Assembly: GCA_014871385.1 (NCBI GenBank)
Contig: CM026426.1
Span: forward strand, 55,237,375-55,301,374
Origin: Ceratodon purpureus
Lineage: Eukaryota > Streptophyta > Bryopsida > Pseudoditrichales > Ditrichaceae
Reading direction: 5' to 3'
DNA length: 64,000 bases
This document shows, piece after piece, positions 45,457-57,486 of this stretch; the stretch's first letter is position 1, and every line of letters begins with the position of its first letter. The notes beneath the pieces were generated by a model. That model saw only the letters and a program-made list of their open reading frames with translations, had not been told where the DNA came from and ran no database searches. The translations under genes and the position numbers were made by a program.

Positions 45457-46418
45457 GAAGACCACTCCATCTATAAATCGGCAGATTTAATGGCGGATAG
45501 ATGTTGCGACAACATGAAATATTGGTCCATTGTATCTGAGGGCTTCTATTATTATTGTTATATATAGTGACTACTCTAATATGCGAACGAAGAAATTTTT
45601 ATTAATACTTCATGAAATGTCATAGGTCGGTTAATTAGATATTACAATTTTGGAATGATATAACTGAATTGTAGTAAGTACTGAATTCAAGACTCAATTC
45701 TGATGAGACCAATTTTCAATGTTAAAATGGTATTCTATGAGGTGCTAATTAAAATGACACTGAATTGTATTTTATGGTGTCTGTTAAATAGGCCTAAGTA
45801 AGTCCATTATATTAGTGTCGTCTCGAACATAAGCCAATTGTAAAAACATCTGGGCCGACACCAACTCACGTAGTCCTTACTGAATTCTAACGAATTTGAC
45901 ATTAATTTTAAATGGGAGGACTTGCAAACAACAAATGTTGATCCTCATGAATTACTGGCCTTCTGATCTAATTAAATTTGTATATCTGTTTAGTTTATAA
46001 AATTCACATGCAATCTCTGAGTTACTGAAATGAAAAAGAGAAGGGAAGAATGATAATAAGTTAGATCTACAAGTAGAGAAAAATGGTTCCACATGTTTAA
46101 CCGTGTGTCCTTGAATTTAAAACGGTCCGCCAATTCACTGAATTCGGAAGTGGAATTACTCGGCAGTAAAGTTTGCGCATATAGAGAAGCAAATATTCAA
46201 ACTCATTAGAAATGGCTCTAATTCATTAAGTAGTGCCTCATTTACTAGAATTTACGTAAATGCGCATTAGAGCCGAAACTAATTAAGAATTTTAGTATTG
46301 GGACTCGGCTATGGAATTTTGTTATAATACTATTTAAACGAAATAATCACTAAATAGAGAAGGACAAAAAATGAATATGCCAAAGAAGACATTCAAAATT
46401 TAAACATTGAAAGAAAAT
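45457..46418. other. AT-rich convergent 3' region in MULE-D
   Basis: Lies between the plus-strand RING-like gene and the 3' end of the minus-strand ParB–methyltransferase-like gene. No gene seen. It probably holds both polyadenylation regions. Confidence 0.5.
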
Positions 46419-48420
46419 CTAAGGTACAAATTCTACCTCATCCTCAGAGGCACTATGATCGATATAATATAGAACTCTAGGATCGTAATTTATGTTAGAG
46501 CTTGTTGATGCGCTAGAGCTACTTGTGGAAAGTTCTGCAAGAGCACAAGCTTGAAATTCGGCATACTCTGGTAATCGAAAAGTAGGACTTGTTGGAGACG
46601 ATGCAACGCGCCACAGATCTTTCAGTTTCAAGTGACTGCAAAAAACAGAATTAAATGTTGTTAAAACTCATGTGCAGGGTTGAGAGATAGGGAGAGGGGT
46701 AGGGAGACAGAGGCTGATGTAGTGGGAGGGAAAGCCGGGGGAGGGGTGGGAAGAGAGACGATTATATAGAGGGAATGAGGGATAGGGAGAGCAGTGTGGA
46801 CATACATGCAGATGTAGAGTAGGGGAAGGTCGGGGAGGAGGGGTGGGGTGGGGTGGGGGGGAGTTGTGGGATGGGCTTCGGGGGAGGGGTGCGGTGGGCT
46901 GGGGGGGAGGGGTGGGGAGATAGAGGGACGGGGGGGAGGGGTGGAGAGATAGAGGGACGGGGGGAGGGGTGGGGAGATAGAGGGACGGGGGGAGGGGTGG
47001 GGAGATAGGGGGACGGGGGGGAGGGGTGGGGAGATAGAGGGACGGGGGGGAGGGGTGGGGAGATAGAGGGACGGGGGGAGAGGTGGGGAGATAGAGGGAA
47101 GGGGGGAGGGGTGGGGAGATAGAGGGACGGGGGGAGGGGTGGGGAGATAGAGGGACGGGGGGAGGGGTGCGGAGATAGAGGGAGATATAGAGGGAGATAA
47201 AGAGGGAGAGAGAGACAGGGACAGGGGAAGGGAATCGATGACATAGGAAGGAGGTTAGGGGGCAAGGGTAAATATATAAATTCTGAAGAGTATGCTAAAC
47301 GAGAGGGAGTGGGCCATGGGAAGAGGAAGAAATTAAAGAAGCAATAAAAGATGGATTGGAAAAGTAAAGTGGGGCCAAAACATTGTGAAAATGGGACGAG
47401 GGCGGAACTTACTTACATAGATTAACTTTTCCCTTATCAGGAAGGGGTTCTTCGTCATCAGAGTCTATAAGGTCTTCTGTGTGAACAGGCATAGCTGGTG
47501 GTAATAATTTAGGAATGAACATGAGAGGTTCGAGAACCTCTTTGAATATCGACGTATCACCTTCAAGTGCAACAATGTGCCTGGAAGCAGCCCGAGCAGC
47601 CCTAACAGAGGCTCCTGAATCAAGAAACAATAATTAATTCTTATCCTCAAAAACAATATTTAAAAAAAATGAAAATCCAGGTAAAATATTACTGACCAGA
47701 TCTAGTGCTAAGGTCCACGATAACTCCATCACTTGGACATAATGCAGTCTCAAAAAGTTGTAGTAAAGAATCTGATTTTTCTTTAGGACCTCTCCAGAAA
47801 GCGTAGTCTTTTTTCTTCTTAAGGGCCGTCTCAGAAGTGACGACATTGAAGACAACATCATCCCTCACCAAGTCAACATTCCGAAACTCAGGATTGGCAC
47901 CATAGAGGAGCTCTTTTGGCTGTCTCTTGACAGAAGAAGGAAGGGTGCGGACAAGGGCAATAACTCGCGATTTCAAAGCCTGGGAATAATGAATTTGTCA
48001 GTATTAGAAGATAGTTTTAAAGGAATTACAACATTAAAGAAATTGAAGAAGAAGGAGGTAGAACTTACAAACTTTGAAGAGTCCAAGGGGTGACATAAGT
48101 GGAGGGAATTGATGACTGTCCACTCTTGCTTCTCTATCAGATTATTGTTATTGAAAAATCGCGATAATTCTTTCTTAATCTGGAGGTTGTCTGGGTAGAA
48201 AATAAGTAGTGCCCCGTCGTCATGAAGAAATCCTCCAGAAAAACCAACGACAAGTTCCAAAAAATTATGAACCTTCTCATTCCACGAAGGAATAGACGTA
48301 GGGGGCTGTGACACTCCTAGTACTGGCAGACCGTCTGGGTACTCTGCTATAACCAGGTCACATGAAGGCCTATCCGAAAACTGTCCCTTAAAAGAGAACT
48401 CCTTACCAGCTCTGACCTGA
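46419..48420 (-). pseudogene. Gene 2 methyltransferase-like exons
   Basis: Exon 48420–48070 gives CDLVIAEYPDGLPVLG where motif IV (usually DPPY) should be. A helix and strand follow (NFLELVVGFSGGFLHDDGAL, LLIFYPD), as seen after motif IV in beta-class enzymes. The next exons give FWRGPKEKSDSLLQLFE, then DGVIVDLSTRSG across an intron to ASVRAARAASRHIVALEGD, matching the pre-motif-I helix, motif I (VLDPFxGSG) and the acidic end of strand 2. Order IV then I marks a permuted N4/N6-type DNA methyltransferase fold. The catalytic box is replaced by EYPD, so the domain may be inactive or may bind SAM or DNA only. Confidence 0.55.
46640..47230 (+). repeat. G-rich polypurine minisatellite
   Basis: About ten copies of a unit of roughly 28–32 bp of the form GGGGGGAGGGGTGGGGAGAT / AGAGGGAC fill most of the last intron of gene 2 on the opposite strand. 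The G runs of four or more on the plus strand make quadruplex or triplex structures plausible. Confidence 0.9.
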
Positions 48421-49558
48421 AAGTAGTGAATCAGTCATGACTTCCCAAATACAAATAAGGATAAGACATCAAGAATTGAAAAGAATTGGTTTAAAAGTAT
48501 ACCTTTCTCAAAAAAGAGGTCATTGCATCATACGTGGGTGGGAACTTCTTGTTCTCTGATTTGAACTTCACCATGCCCGAGAATGTGTCATTCAGAACAA
48601 GAACTGTGCTAGATGTACTGGAAGAAGAAACTGGCTGCAGCAATTTCATGGACTTCAAAGAAGGGGGTGTTTGCTCATGCGGTGATGCTGCCCCTATCAG
48701 AGATATATGAGGGCGCTTGGCGGATTGAGTCGGTTGCTCTAGAGGAGCACTGACTGTGTCTACCTCGATTCCCTCCTCACCATTCTCAACACTCTGACCC
48801 TCAGCCGGACTTGGGCTCTTTACCAGCCGCGGTTGTAGCCGGAATATCTTCGTCCTGATCATCCTCTAATTCATCCGCCTTTCTCTTGAGAACTCGACCC
48901 TTCCCAGCCCCCTTGCCTTTCCTATTCCTGCCCTTTCGAGTTGGGGGTGACTTAGCCATAACTTCGGGGGCTGCTTTAGCTGGAAGCAACAAGAGAGCAG
49001 GCTGAATCGAATCTCGGAGAGGGACATCAAAGGCCGGGGGCTTCTTGGGTGGACAATCCATATACCAACCACATCTATCATAATGAATGGGGTCCCAAGC
49101 TTTAAGCATGGCAGGAGTATACATACACTCAGTGCTACTGAGATCTAAATAATTCGCGAAAAATGCAGGAACTTTAGATACTGCCTTGCGAGGATAGAGA
49201 ATGTACTTGAAGTACCTAAAAAGAACCCTCTTAACAGCTTGAGGGAAACTGGGCATCTGATCTAAAGTCTTGTTCTTGTGCACCTAGTCGGGACCTTTGA
49301 ACTCCCGGAAAAAAGCAACGTCCCACAAGGAGCATCGCATAGACTCGACATAATCAAAAATACGCTCAATAGGATCTTCACCCTCAGGCTCATAATTGAT
49401 ACTAACCCCCATATCATCAATCACATGGGAGAAGAGGTCTTCCACCTCGACTGCCAACTGCAACGCCAACATCATATAGCTTAGAATTGTAAACTACCTA
49501 AAACAAAGCATGAATTAAACATCAAAAATAATTTTAAAAAAAATTTAGCCACTCATTT

Positions 49559-49816
49559 GGTACTGCCGTTGCCGGCAGTACCCTAGCCGAGCTCATCGAC
49601 GCATGGTAACGTCGCTGATAGGCTGGGCTTGGGCACTGCGGGCAACCGCATTGCCTTTGGAGGGAACAGTCTCTGGGTACTGCCGTTGCCGGCAGTACCC
49701 TGGCCGAGCTCATCCACGCATGCTACCGTCGCTGACGGGCAGGGCCATGGTACTGCGGGCAACCGCATTGCCCTTAGACTGAGCAGTCTCTTGGTACTGC
49801 CGTTGCCGGCAGTACC
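49559..49816. repeat. GGTACTGCC palindrome array 1 (gene 2 intron)
   Basis: Three 24-bp palindromes (arms GGTACTGCCG and CGGCAGTACC around TTGC) lie at 49559–49582, about 49676–49699 and 49793–49816, inside a tandem repeat of about 117 bp. Each unit also has a weaker copy (CACTGCGGGCAACCGCATTG). The array lies in the intron between the exons at 49475 and 49911. Confidence 0.9.
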
Positions 49817-50688
49817 CTGGTCGAGCTCATGCAAAATTAGTTTTAATAAAATAGAAAAAAACTTATTTTAAAAATAGAGTGAATGTGAAATTATAGGAAA
49901 CCTCACCTGCGCCCACCAAGTAGCCTTGTGCAGCCAAGGTGGGAAAATAACATCCGAGAACTTCGGCTTCGGAAATCTATGTGACTCACGGATTGAGGGA
50001 GACGAGTTCCAGCGCTGGAGCCACTTCACTTTCATCTTCGGGGGCATTGCTAATGTCGCTAACATCCACAGCTTCTCCTGAGTCATCTCAGGGGAGTCGT
50101 CGTACTTCTCCTAGTGTAATTTTATTTGCTCAAGGAAGGCTGTAGTGTTGACTGGGTCCGCTATGGGAAGAAGCTTCTTTAATTCACTGAGGAATGTGTC
50201 TGCAGTTCTCTTCACGGCCTTACTGATCCACTCGTCCACAGATTTTGAGGTCCACTGATGCGGCTCCGGATACCTCTCGTACAAGCGACGTTTTGCAGCT
50301 GATGCGGCCTCCCCTAATTCTTGTTGCAACCAGAAGTGTACAAGTGTTTTAGAATTTAATATGAAGCTCACATGCAAGTTAAAAAAAATTCGGAATTGGA
50401 TCATACCTAATGAAGCACAGAATTCAGCCCTTCCAATGTCAATGTATACCACGTACGTTTTGCTCCGGCCTGCTTCGCTTTTGCAGTGTCCAATGTTGCC
50501 TTGCTCACAATTCCCTCGAAATAGGAAAAGGGTTGAGGTGCAATGCTCCGAATGCGATAAAGTTTATGAACCATGTTGGTCTCGACATGAGATTTCTGGT
50601 TCCTCCTGTACATTACAGAAAGGAGTTTAGGTATGAAATGGACAAGTACGTGAAATCGAAATGCATGTGAATCGAATGTAAGTCTTAC

Positions 50689-51250
50689 CAGTTTACTTCG
50701 TGTAGAGCCTCCAGTACTAATGCAACCTCGCCCTTCGGGTCAAGGATAATACTCTCCACTCTGAAATGCCATGAGAGATCTCCTGAATGAAATTGGTCAA
50801 TGACAGGGAGCCATGCCTGAAGTCTATGATTCCCGTCCCAAACCATAAACATCTTATTCGAAAACAGTTTAAGATCATCATCTGCAAGTAGCTCTTGTTC
50901 AAATTCCTTGTTCCGAGCTTGCCACTCCACACTCCATTTATCAGAAATGGCCTTTGTAACATCCCTGGTTTTACCATGATTGTCTTCAAGAGCCACATAG
51001 AAATAACCATTTCCCTCGAGGTAACCGCAGCTAGTGAAATGCGATGACAATGTAAGAACATCATTCTTCAACGACGGCCTCACTACAGGTAGTGCCATCA
51101 TTCTACAAAGAGGTATGTGAAGTTTTCCCTTCTTAGTAGGCTTCCATCTCAGTTGATCTAACCGCGATGCTGTATTCGTTTGGGCCTTCCCCACCAGCTC
51201 ATTGAGCTTAAGATTCACCTCCAATTCCGTCAACGGGGCCGCATCAGCCT
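50689..51250 (-). pseudogene. Gene 2 ParB-like exon
   Basis: An open exon of 562 bases with no stop. A basic N-terminal part (RLDQLRWKPTKKGKLHIP) is followed by strand-helix segments and the ParB-type box KMFMVWDGNHRLQAWLPVI. Here the DGxHR core is intact, unlike the NGQHS of gene 1. In ParB/Srx-like proteins this box forms the nucleotide-binding or nuclease site. The exon joins to the next with a split Trp codon. Confidence 0.65.
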
Positions 51251-52112
51251 CTATGCAAGACACACTCACAATTATTTTAAATGAGTTCACATGTAATAAA
51301 TCGACACTGTAAGACGTGGACTTTGAAACCCCTAAGCAATTTAGTGAACAGACATGGTATGTCAACATTATCAAAACGAACTAAACCACTGAATGGTACT
51401 GCCGGCAACGGCAGTACCTCCAGACCGTCCATGGAGTTTTCTCCGTGGACAGCCTTGGGGTACTGCGGTTGCCGGCGGTACCCCAAGGGTGCAGCCCCGC
51501 ATCCCTTTTTGCCATGCTCACCAGGTCATCGGATGGTACTGCCGGCAACGGCAGTACCTCCAGAGTGTCCATGGAGTTTTCTCCAAGGACAGTCTCGGGG
51601 TACTGCGGTTGCCGGCAGTACCCCAAGGGGGCACCCTCTCCCTCGATCGCCATGCCGACAAAGGCATCATCGGGGTACTGCCGGCAACCGCAGTACCCCG
51701 AGACTGACCAGGGAGAAAACTCCATGGACGGTCTGGAGGTACTGCCGTTGCGGGCAGTACCCCAAGGGTGCTCCCCTTTCCCCGATCGCCACTCCCACTA
51801 AGGCGTCGGCGGGTACTGCAAACTACACCATCGGGGGGTACTGCCGGCAACGGCAGTACCTCCAAACTATCAATGGAGATTTCTCCGAGGATAGTCTTGG
51901 GGTACTGTGGTTACCGGCAGTACCCCCCGATGCCCCCCCGCGTCCCGATAGCTCTGCACACTTAGGCGTCGGGGGTACTGCCGGCAACGGCAGTACCTCC
52001 AGACTATCCATGGAGATTTCTCCGAGGATAGTCTTGGGGTACTGCGGTTGCCGGCAGTACCCCCCGATGGTGTCCTACTGAAAATTCAATGAAAAGAAAT
52101 AAGTAACCATAC
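51251..52112. repeat. Gene 2 intron 2 with palindrome array 2
   Basis: The 862-bp intron is set by donor GAAGAGG/GTATGG (52112, minus strand) and acceptor gcatag/AGGCTG. It holds about ten copies of the GGTACTGCC palindrome between 51395 and 52065, for example 51395–51418 and 51535–51558. Spacers of 35–60 bp contain TCCATGGAG and CTCCGAGGATAGTCTT. Copies alternate between a TTGC and a GCAA centre and the units recur about every 140 bp. Several copies have complementary changes in both arms (CTGCGGTTGCCGGCAG against CTGCCGGCAACCGCAG). Confidence 0.9.
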
Positions 52113-52956
52113 CCTCTTCATCGTCGTCTTGATCGTCGGCTTCTTCTTGTGGTGGAGTCTCCTTGAGCGTATGGGAATCTCCATCGTCTTTGGAAACTGC
52201 CTCCTTCACTTCCGGTGAGGCCATATCCTCGTCTTCTCCGTGCTGCATCTCAACGTCCTCGGTATCCTCTTCTTGCTAGCGCTGTCCAAACTGAGGCATC
52301 TATTGGAGCAATGGAAGAACTAGGGTTAGGTTAGAGAAGGGAGAAACCAATGGAGAAAGGCAAGAACTGATTCTAAGGAAGTATGGAGCCAAGGCTCGAC
52401 TAAATGAAAGCAAAATATAAAAAGTATAGAAAGAGGAGAAGGGTGCCGTCTAGGATCGGCCAATATGGGATACCTATAAGAATGATTGATTCCATAAGAT
52501 TATCGCTACACATCGTGAATGTTGAATTAGGATAAGAAATTTACGACACTGTAAATTCTAGAAATTGCAAATATTATATTCACTTAATAATGATCTCCAC
52601 TTTTCTGTCATACTCCTAACACTTGGTTGGAAAAGAAAAAAAATCTAATCATTTCCACTTGAAGAGAATGAATTTACCTTGTCGTCGTTGCTGTCACTTG
52701 ATTCAGACAGCACCGGTTGGCAACTTTTCTTCTCTGTCTTCCCTGTCTTCTGCCGTCTATCGTAGCGTAAGGTTTGATCGTCACAGTCCTCGGGCTCTTC
52801 TTGCAGCGCTTCCGCAAACAATACCTTTGTAATGCCCTCCTTCTCAAATCGCTCAGACTGCTTAAGCTTCTTTGCCATCCTACTCCTTGCTAATTGTTTT
52901 GCAGAACTATAATGCGTCCCCTGCTTTCTCCTCCTCTTTCTAGTTGACTCCTGCAT

Positions 52957-53479
52957 GTCACTCACAAGCCATCTAACAAGCACCACAAAAAAAAAGACAA
53001 ACCAAAGATGATTGGTGCTCAAACACACGTATCAGTACTGATACTCAAAAAGACAGAGCACAACTCAGTCCAGCAATCTATAATGAAAACTGATGAACCC
53101 TAACACAGAATAAAATATACAATTTGAATAAATCATATGCTTGCATTAGTCCTATATATATATAACTAATGCATGAATTTGATTAATTCAAATTCTATAT
53201 ATTTATTGTTTTAAATGTAGATGGAAAAGACGGCTCATTCTAATCTGATCACACCCAAAAAGATAAAGAATCTGCTCCACGATTCAAATACTTAAAGCAA
53301 TATTCTAAAAGTCTTACCCCATATTTATGGGCCTGCAAAAAGCAACATTATAATTAGTTAGCGCCGTCTCTCTTTAATCATACATTCCTTACGTAGCAGA
53401 ATGAATCATTACGTAGTCGTCCCCATGGACATTCCAATTTGAATAAAATGATCAACAGCGATGCATCATTCCTCTCACT
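52957..53479. promoter_or_regulatory. Probable divergent promoter region in MULE-D
   Basis: About 520 bp of AT-rich sequence separates the start of gene 2 (minus) from the transposase frame (plus), with TATATATATAACTAATGC near 53155. The head-to-head layout suggests shared or coordinated transcription; this is an inference from layout only. Confidence 0.45.
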
Positions 53480-56400
53480 TTGCTCTCGCGATACTGCTTT
53501 GCTAGTACACTCCCTCTTCTCCGTTCTTCCTCTAGTATCTCTGAGTTACTTGCGAACATGGGGATGGTCTGTCTGTACGCCCAAGGCATGGGCATCCCTC
53601 TTAGGTTTCGCGTAGATGACGATGGTCTAGCTACAGTTTCCTCTCTTCGCCTGAGTCTCAGATTCCATTTCCGTGAGGATTCCATCAGTATAGAGGAGGA
53701 GATCTTTGATGACGTTACTGCCGAGGTTACCCACACGTTCGAGCAGCCTTCAGTGAGAGATGAGAACAATCTGTTATAGTGGAGACTCTTCCCTGGATCC
53801 TATAGAATCTATGGTCTTACCGATTCTCTGATGGCTGCATCCACTGAGATCCTCACCCCCCGTCGCTCTTCTACATGTACAATTCAGACTCCCTTACCTC
53901 GTGATGTCAAGGTCAAAGTCAAGCCTGGTACTGAAACTTCAGACGTAGAGAAACCTCCCCCTCCGACAGTCATTTCTCTCTCTTCTGATGACGAAGTCAG
54001 TCCCGTCAAGTTGGTGCCTAAGGTCCACGCTGATGCTCCTCTTTCCAGTGTCTCTCCTTCATTGTCTCAGGTCACAGTTAGCATTGTTCCGCTCCTTAAA
54101 GAGATTGCTAAGACGCGTGGTTCAAAAAACATTCTAAAGAAGATAGACTATTCCACTATTAGACACGAGAGAGTAGAGTACTTGCCTGCGAACTTTGATG
54201 GTCCGGTTCTTTTTGAGTTGCCCCCAGCTGCTGCAGGTTCCTCTAAGCTTGCCGCCAAGTCAATGCAGGGAATAGACAAACGATACAACGGACACTTGTG
54301 GACCAAGACCATCACAACAAACATCAAAAACGACTTCGGACTATCTTTTCGAAGTTCCACCTGCGTCGGATGGCTGCGCTGCAGCAACAAGGAGTGTGAC
54401 TTCCTCAAGCGTGTTCCCAAGATCTTCGAGGTTAACAAGACTGAGTTCGAAGGGTGTACCTTGCAAGCTTTTCTCATGGATCAGCCTCCTCCATCTGACT
54501 CCACGCTAGTGTGCAAGGTATGTAAAGAACCTCCATCATGTGTAGCTACATGCGAGGCTAAGATTTATTACGTAGTGGGTAAAGCGAATCAAACTAGAGC
54601 TTGTATTCACATAGGAACACATGATCATCCAGTGAAAGTTGGAGACTACAGAGACTCTAAAGCAGAGATTAGTAGCTTAATAGAAGAGCAGGTAGAGATG
54701 AACAACAAAGCAACAAAGAGCGCCGTTGTCTTGGAGGCTAGCAAACTCCTCATCGGGAGCTACCTTCTACAGCCCGAGGATGCACCACCGAGGAAGCTGA
54801 CGATGGAGGAGCTGGTTCCTGTTCTGGATCGTTGCAAAGACATGGCGTCACCAAACATCCGCAACAAAGTCGCCACCTTCAAGAAATTCAAAAGGTACGG
54901 AATCATGGACGGTATCACCAAGCTCCGTGGAAACAGTCTCTGGGCGTATGTCCAGGAGAATAGGTTTCCTGGTCAGGGATCTATGCGTGACAAAGTCTTC
55001 GTCTTCAAGATGTCGGAGGTCGGGCCGGGAAGTGGTGTCGACTTGGTCAGCCGAATGCAAGCTGGTGGAGATTTGGAGAACGCATGGATCATGTTCGACC
55101 ATGTTAAACGCGTGAAAGATTGGTCGACGATGGCGTGCCATGTGTACGACGCCACCTACTGCCGCGTGATGACAATCGCCACTTGCGACATGCAGTTTGA
55201 GGACACGGAGGCCCAGCTCGTCTTCTGGAAAAACCTAAACCTGGTCATGGAGATCAATGGCGTTGCAGCGCCGAACTTCAAGGGGTTCATGGCGGATAAC
55301 GCACAGGCGAATTGGAATGCAGTGCGAATCCTTTACGGCAATGGCAACAAAGAGGATCCAATGGAGGACCGGGAGAGGTCGTGCTTGTTCCACTAGACTC
55401 AGAACATGGTGGCGTATACGCAGAAGCACTTCCCCGAAGAACTCTGGGAACAGCACAAGAAGATGTGCACTCAGTACAAGAATGCGACCAGCATGACAGA
55501 GGCGGAAACTTTGTACCACGAGTTGCGAGCCTGGTGGGCATCCACCGGGGTCGTTGGCGAGAGCGGGCTCATCAAACTGGATCAGTGGCTGTCATTCTGG
55601 CACCACCGCTTCCGCCAGTGGGGGGGATTCATGACCGAGGTATTATCTCCGCACTCTGTTTTCATGTTTTTGATACTGGTTTCCTAGCCCTAACCTACAA
55701 AACTCTAATCGGTGAATCTAACGGCACCTCCTGTCTAAACTGCAGAAATTCACGGAAGAAGAACTCACAGAGATGCCGACTTGTAACCTCGCCGAAACAG
55801 TTCACAACAAGTGGCTCCAAGCTTCTGGAAACAACGGGAACGACCTGTACGTTGCTACCGTAGACGATTTCGTTCGGGCTTTTCTACAGGTTGTCAACTA
55901 CTACCAGTTCCCCAAAGGTGACGTCGACGGAACAGGACCATCCAAGAAGGAACTCAGGCTCCGGATGGCTGAACGCAACGCCAAGAAATGGGGAAATCCT
56001 ACACTGCTCGATAAGCCCATGCTCGATATGCCAGGCGCGGATGAGTTCTGCACCCGTCAGCCTATCATGCCTGGAGCGGAAGTCTTCGGTTCACAGAAGC
56101 GAAAAGCCGACGTCCCTATCGGAGCTGACGAGGAGTCTCATCGCCCGGACAAGACAAACTTCTTGCGCCCAAGAGGCCCAAGACGTGCCGTCAGGGCTCG
56201 CCCTATGCAGATGCCCGTCATTGTGGAAGACGACTCCGAACACGACACCGAGGTACAATGTACCCAACCTCCTGCCCAGGAAGTTGATTCCCCTTTACCT
56301 TCACCTGTGAACAAGGGCGGCATTCGCCATGTCAACGCGGTTGAAGAAACTAAGGTCGACGTCAAAGAGTGGCACATCTCAAGACTTCACAAACTTTCTG

Positions 56401-57239
56401 CTAAGTGCTGCTGGGCCCAAAGAGCTGAAACGAAAAAGAAGTGCACTGAGAGAATCGTCAGGGGGCCCCATTGCAGAGCTGCACCGATCAACAGTGGGCT
56501 CTGGACTAACTATCGCAGGAACACAGTCCAGAAGACAGAGTTCTTCTTCTGCTCCGACGATACTGAGCACTGCGTGCAAGGCTCTAAGCGCAAGTGGGTA
56601 GCACACTACTCAAAGGACCAGGAATTCCCCTCCATTCCTGAGGTCTGGCCAGTGAAACTAGGTACTAACCTAAAACTGACTGAGATTCTAGCCCTTGAAG
56701 CAGCAGGCTTTCAACTTCCGCCGAAGAAGCCGGTCTCCCCAAGACGCCTCTTCTCCTCTGCCCCGCCCCCCGCAAATCTCAGCTCGGTGCCAGTCCCTGC
56801 AGACGCTGACCGCTACCCAGGCAAGAGAGACGGCAAGATGGTGAAGCGCACTGCCACTCGTCCCAATCCGGCGCAGCGACTCTCCATGGGCTCCTCCGAG
56901 TCACTGAAAGCGCGCCTCCGTTCCGTCACCATGATACCTGAGCCGCGCCACGGTTGCATCATTGGGCTGGATTCGAGCGTCGCTCCACACATCACACGGT
57001 ACCAGATTACCATCAGTTCTTACCCTGGTTGCACTTGTCCTGCATTCAAGAAGACGATGACTTTGTTCCGAGGCTGGACTCAGTTCACGTATTGTAAGCA
57101 CCTTTACTACATACTCTTGAAGGTCTGCAACCGTGATCCCGAAGAGGAGCTTTTCATCCATGCGCCCACCTTCAGCTTTAACGAGGTCAAGCTACTCCTA
57201 GAGAGTGGAATCTTGCGTCACCCCTTGGCGAAGAAGTAG
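53480..57239 (+). pseudogene. MULE-D transposase with two in-frame TAG codons
   Basis: One frame runs from 53480 through TAG 53777–53779 and TAG 55394–55396 to 55639. A 106-bp intron (55640–55745, GAG/GTATTA...CTGCAG/AAA) follows, then one frame to the stop at 57239. The N-terminal region has a WRKY-GCM1-like zinc part (VGWLRCSNKECDFL, CKVCKEPPSC, ACIHIGTHDHPV). The DDE core has D1 in HVYDATYCRVM, D2 in GFMADNAQANWNAV, the CxxH motif CLFH and the catalytic Glu in PTCNLAETVHNKWL. A SWIM finger follows (CTCPAF...CKHLYYIL). The TAG after CLFH replaces a position that is usually Trp. All catalytic residues are present, so only the two stops stand between this gene and a full-length enzyme. Confidence 0.85.
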
Positions 57240-57486
57240 GTAGCCCTCCTACTTTAGAACTGCCATTTCCACAATGGCCATTTTTCACGTAGTGAATGAT
57301 TTTAGTAATATACCATGTACTAAGTCAGCTATTCAGAAGCTGTATTGACTTTTTCATTATATTAAAGGCTTTGTCGTTCACATTGATTGCATTCTATTTC
57401 AATACATTCTATCTTGAAGAAGTGCACTATATACCTCGTATCCCGTGACATGTATCTTTTATTACAGCAAACATATACTTGTTATT

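Larger units (their letters stand above)
46419..52956 (-). pseudogene. ParB-like / methyltransferase-like gene 2, MULE-D cargo
   Basis: Exons with good splice sites: 52956–52679 (ATG 52954–52956; basic, then acidic), 52299–52113 (acidic), 51250–50689 (ParB-like), 50605–50407, about 50330–49911, about 49475–48502, 48420 to about 48070, about 47980–47700, about 47620–47420 and 46631–46419. Phases checked at the first four joins agree. The protein has a ParB-like domain, a linker, a basic region, a methyltransferase-like domain and an acidic tail. In-frame stops at 52276, 50407, 50111 and 49284 are all TAG, and there is a probable one-base shift near 48860. As it stands it cannot give a full protein without stop recoding. 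It lies head to head with the transposase gene and is paralogous to the gene at 3505–15925. Confidence 0.7.

Noticed and set aside
46762-47265. Pro/Ser-rich 167-codon frame on the minus strand
   Set aside because: It is the translation of the G-rich minisatellite and lies in an intron of gene 2.
49583-49871. Overlapping frames in the palindrome arrays (also 51277–52081)
   Set aside because: Open on both strands only because palindromic repeats lack stops. Splice sites place the arrays in introns.
49559-52065. Palindromic repeat arrays resembling CRISPR
   Set aside because: The spacers are themselves repeated, copies alternate in orientation, the array lies in introns of a eukaryotic gene, and no cas genes are present.
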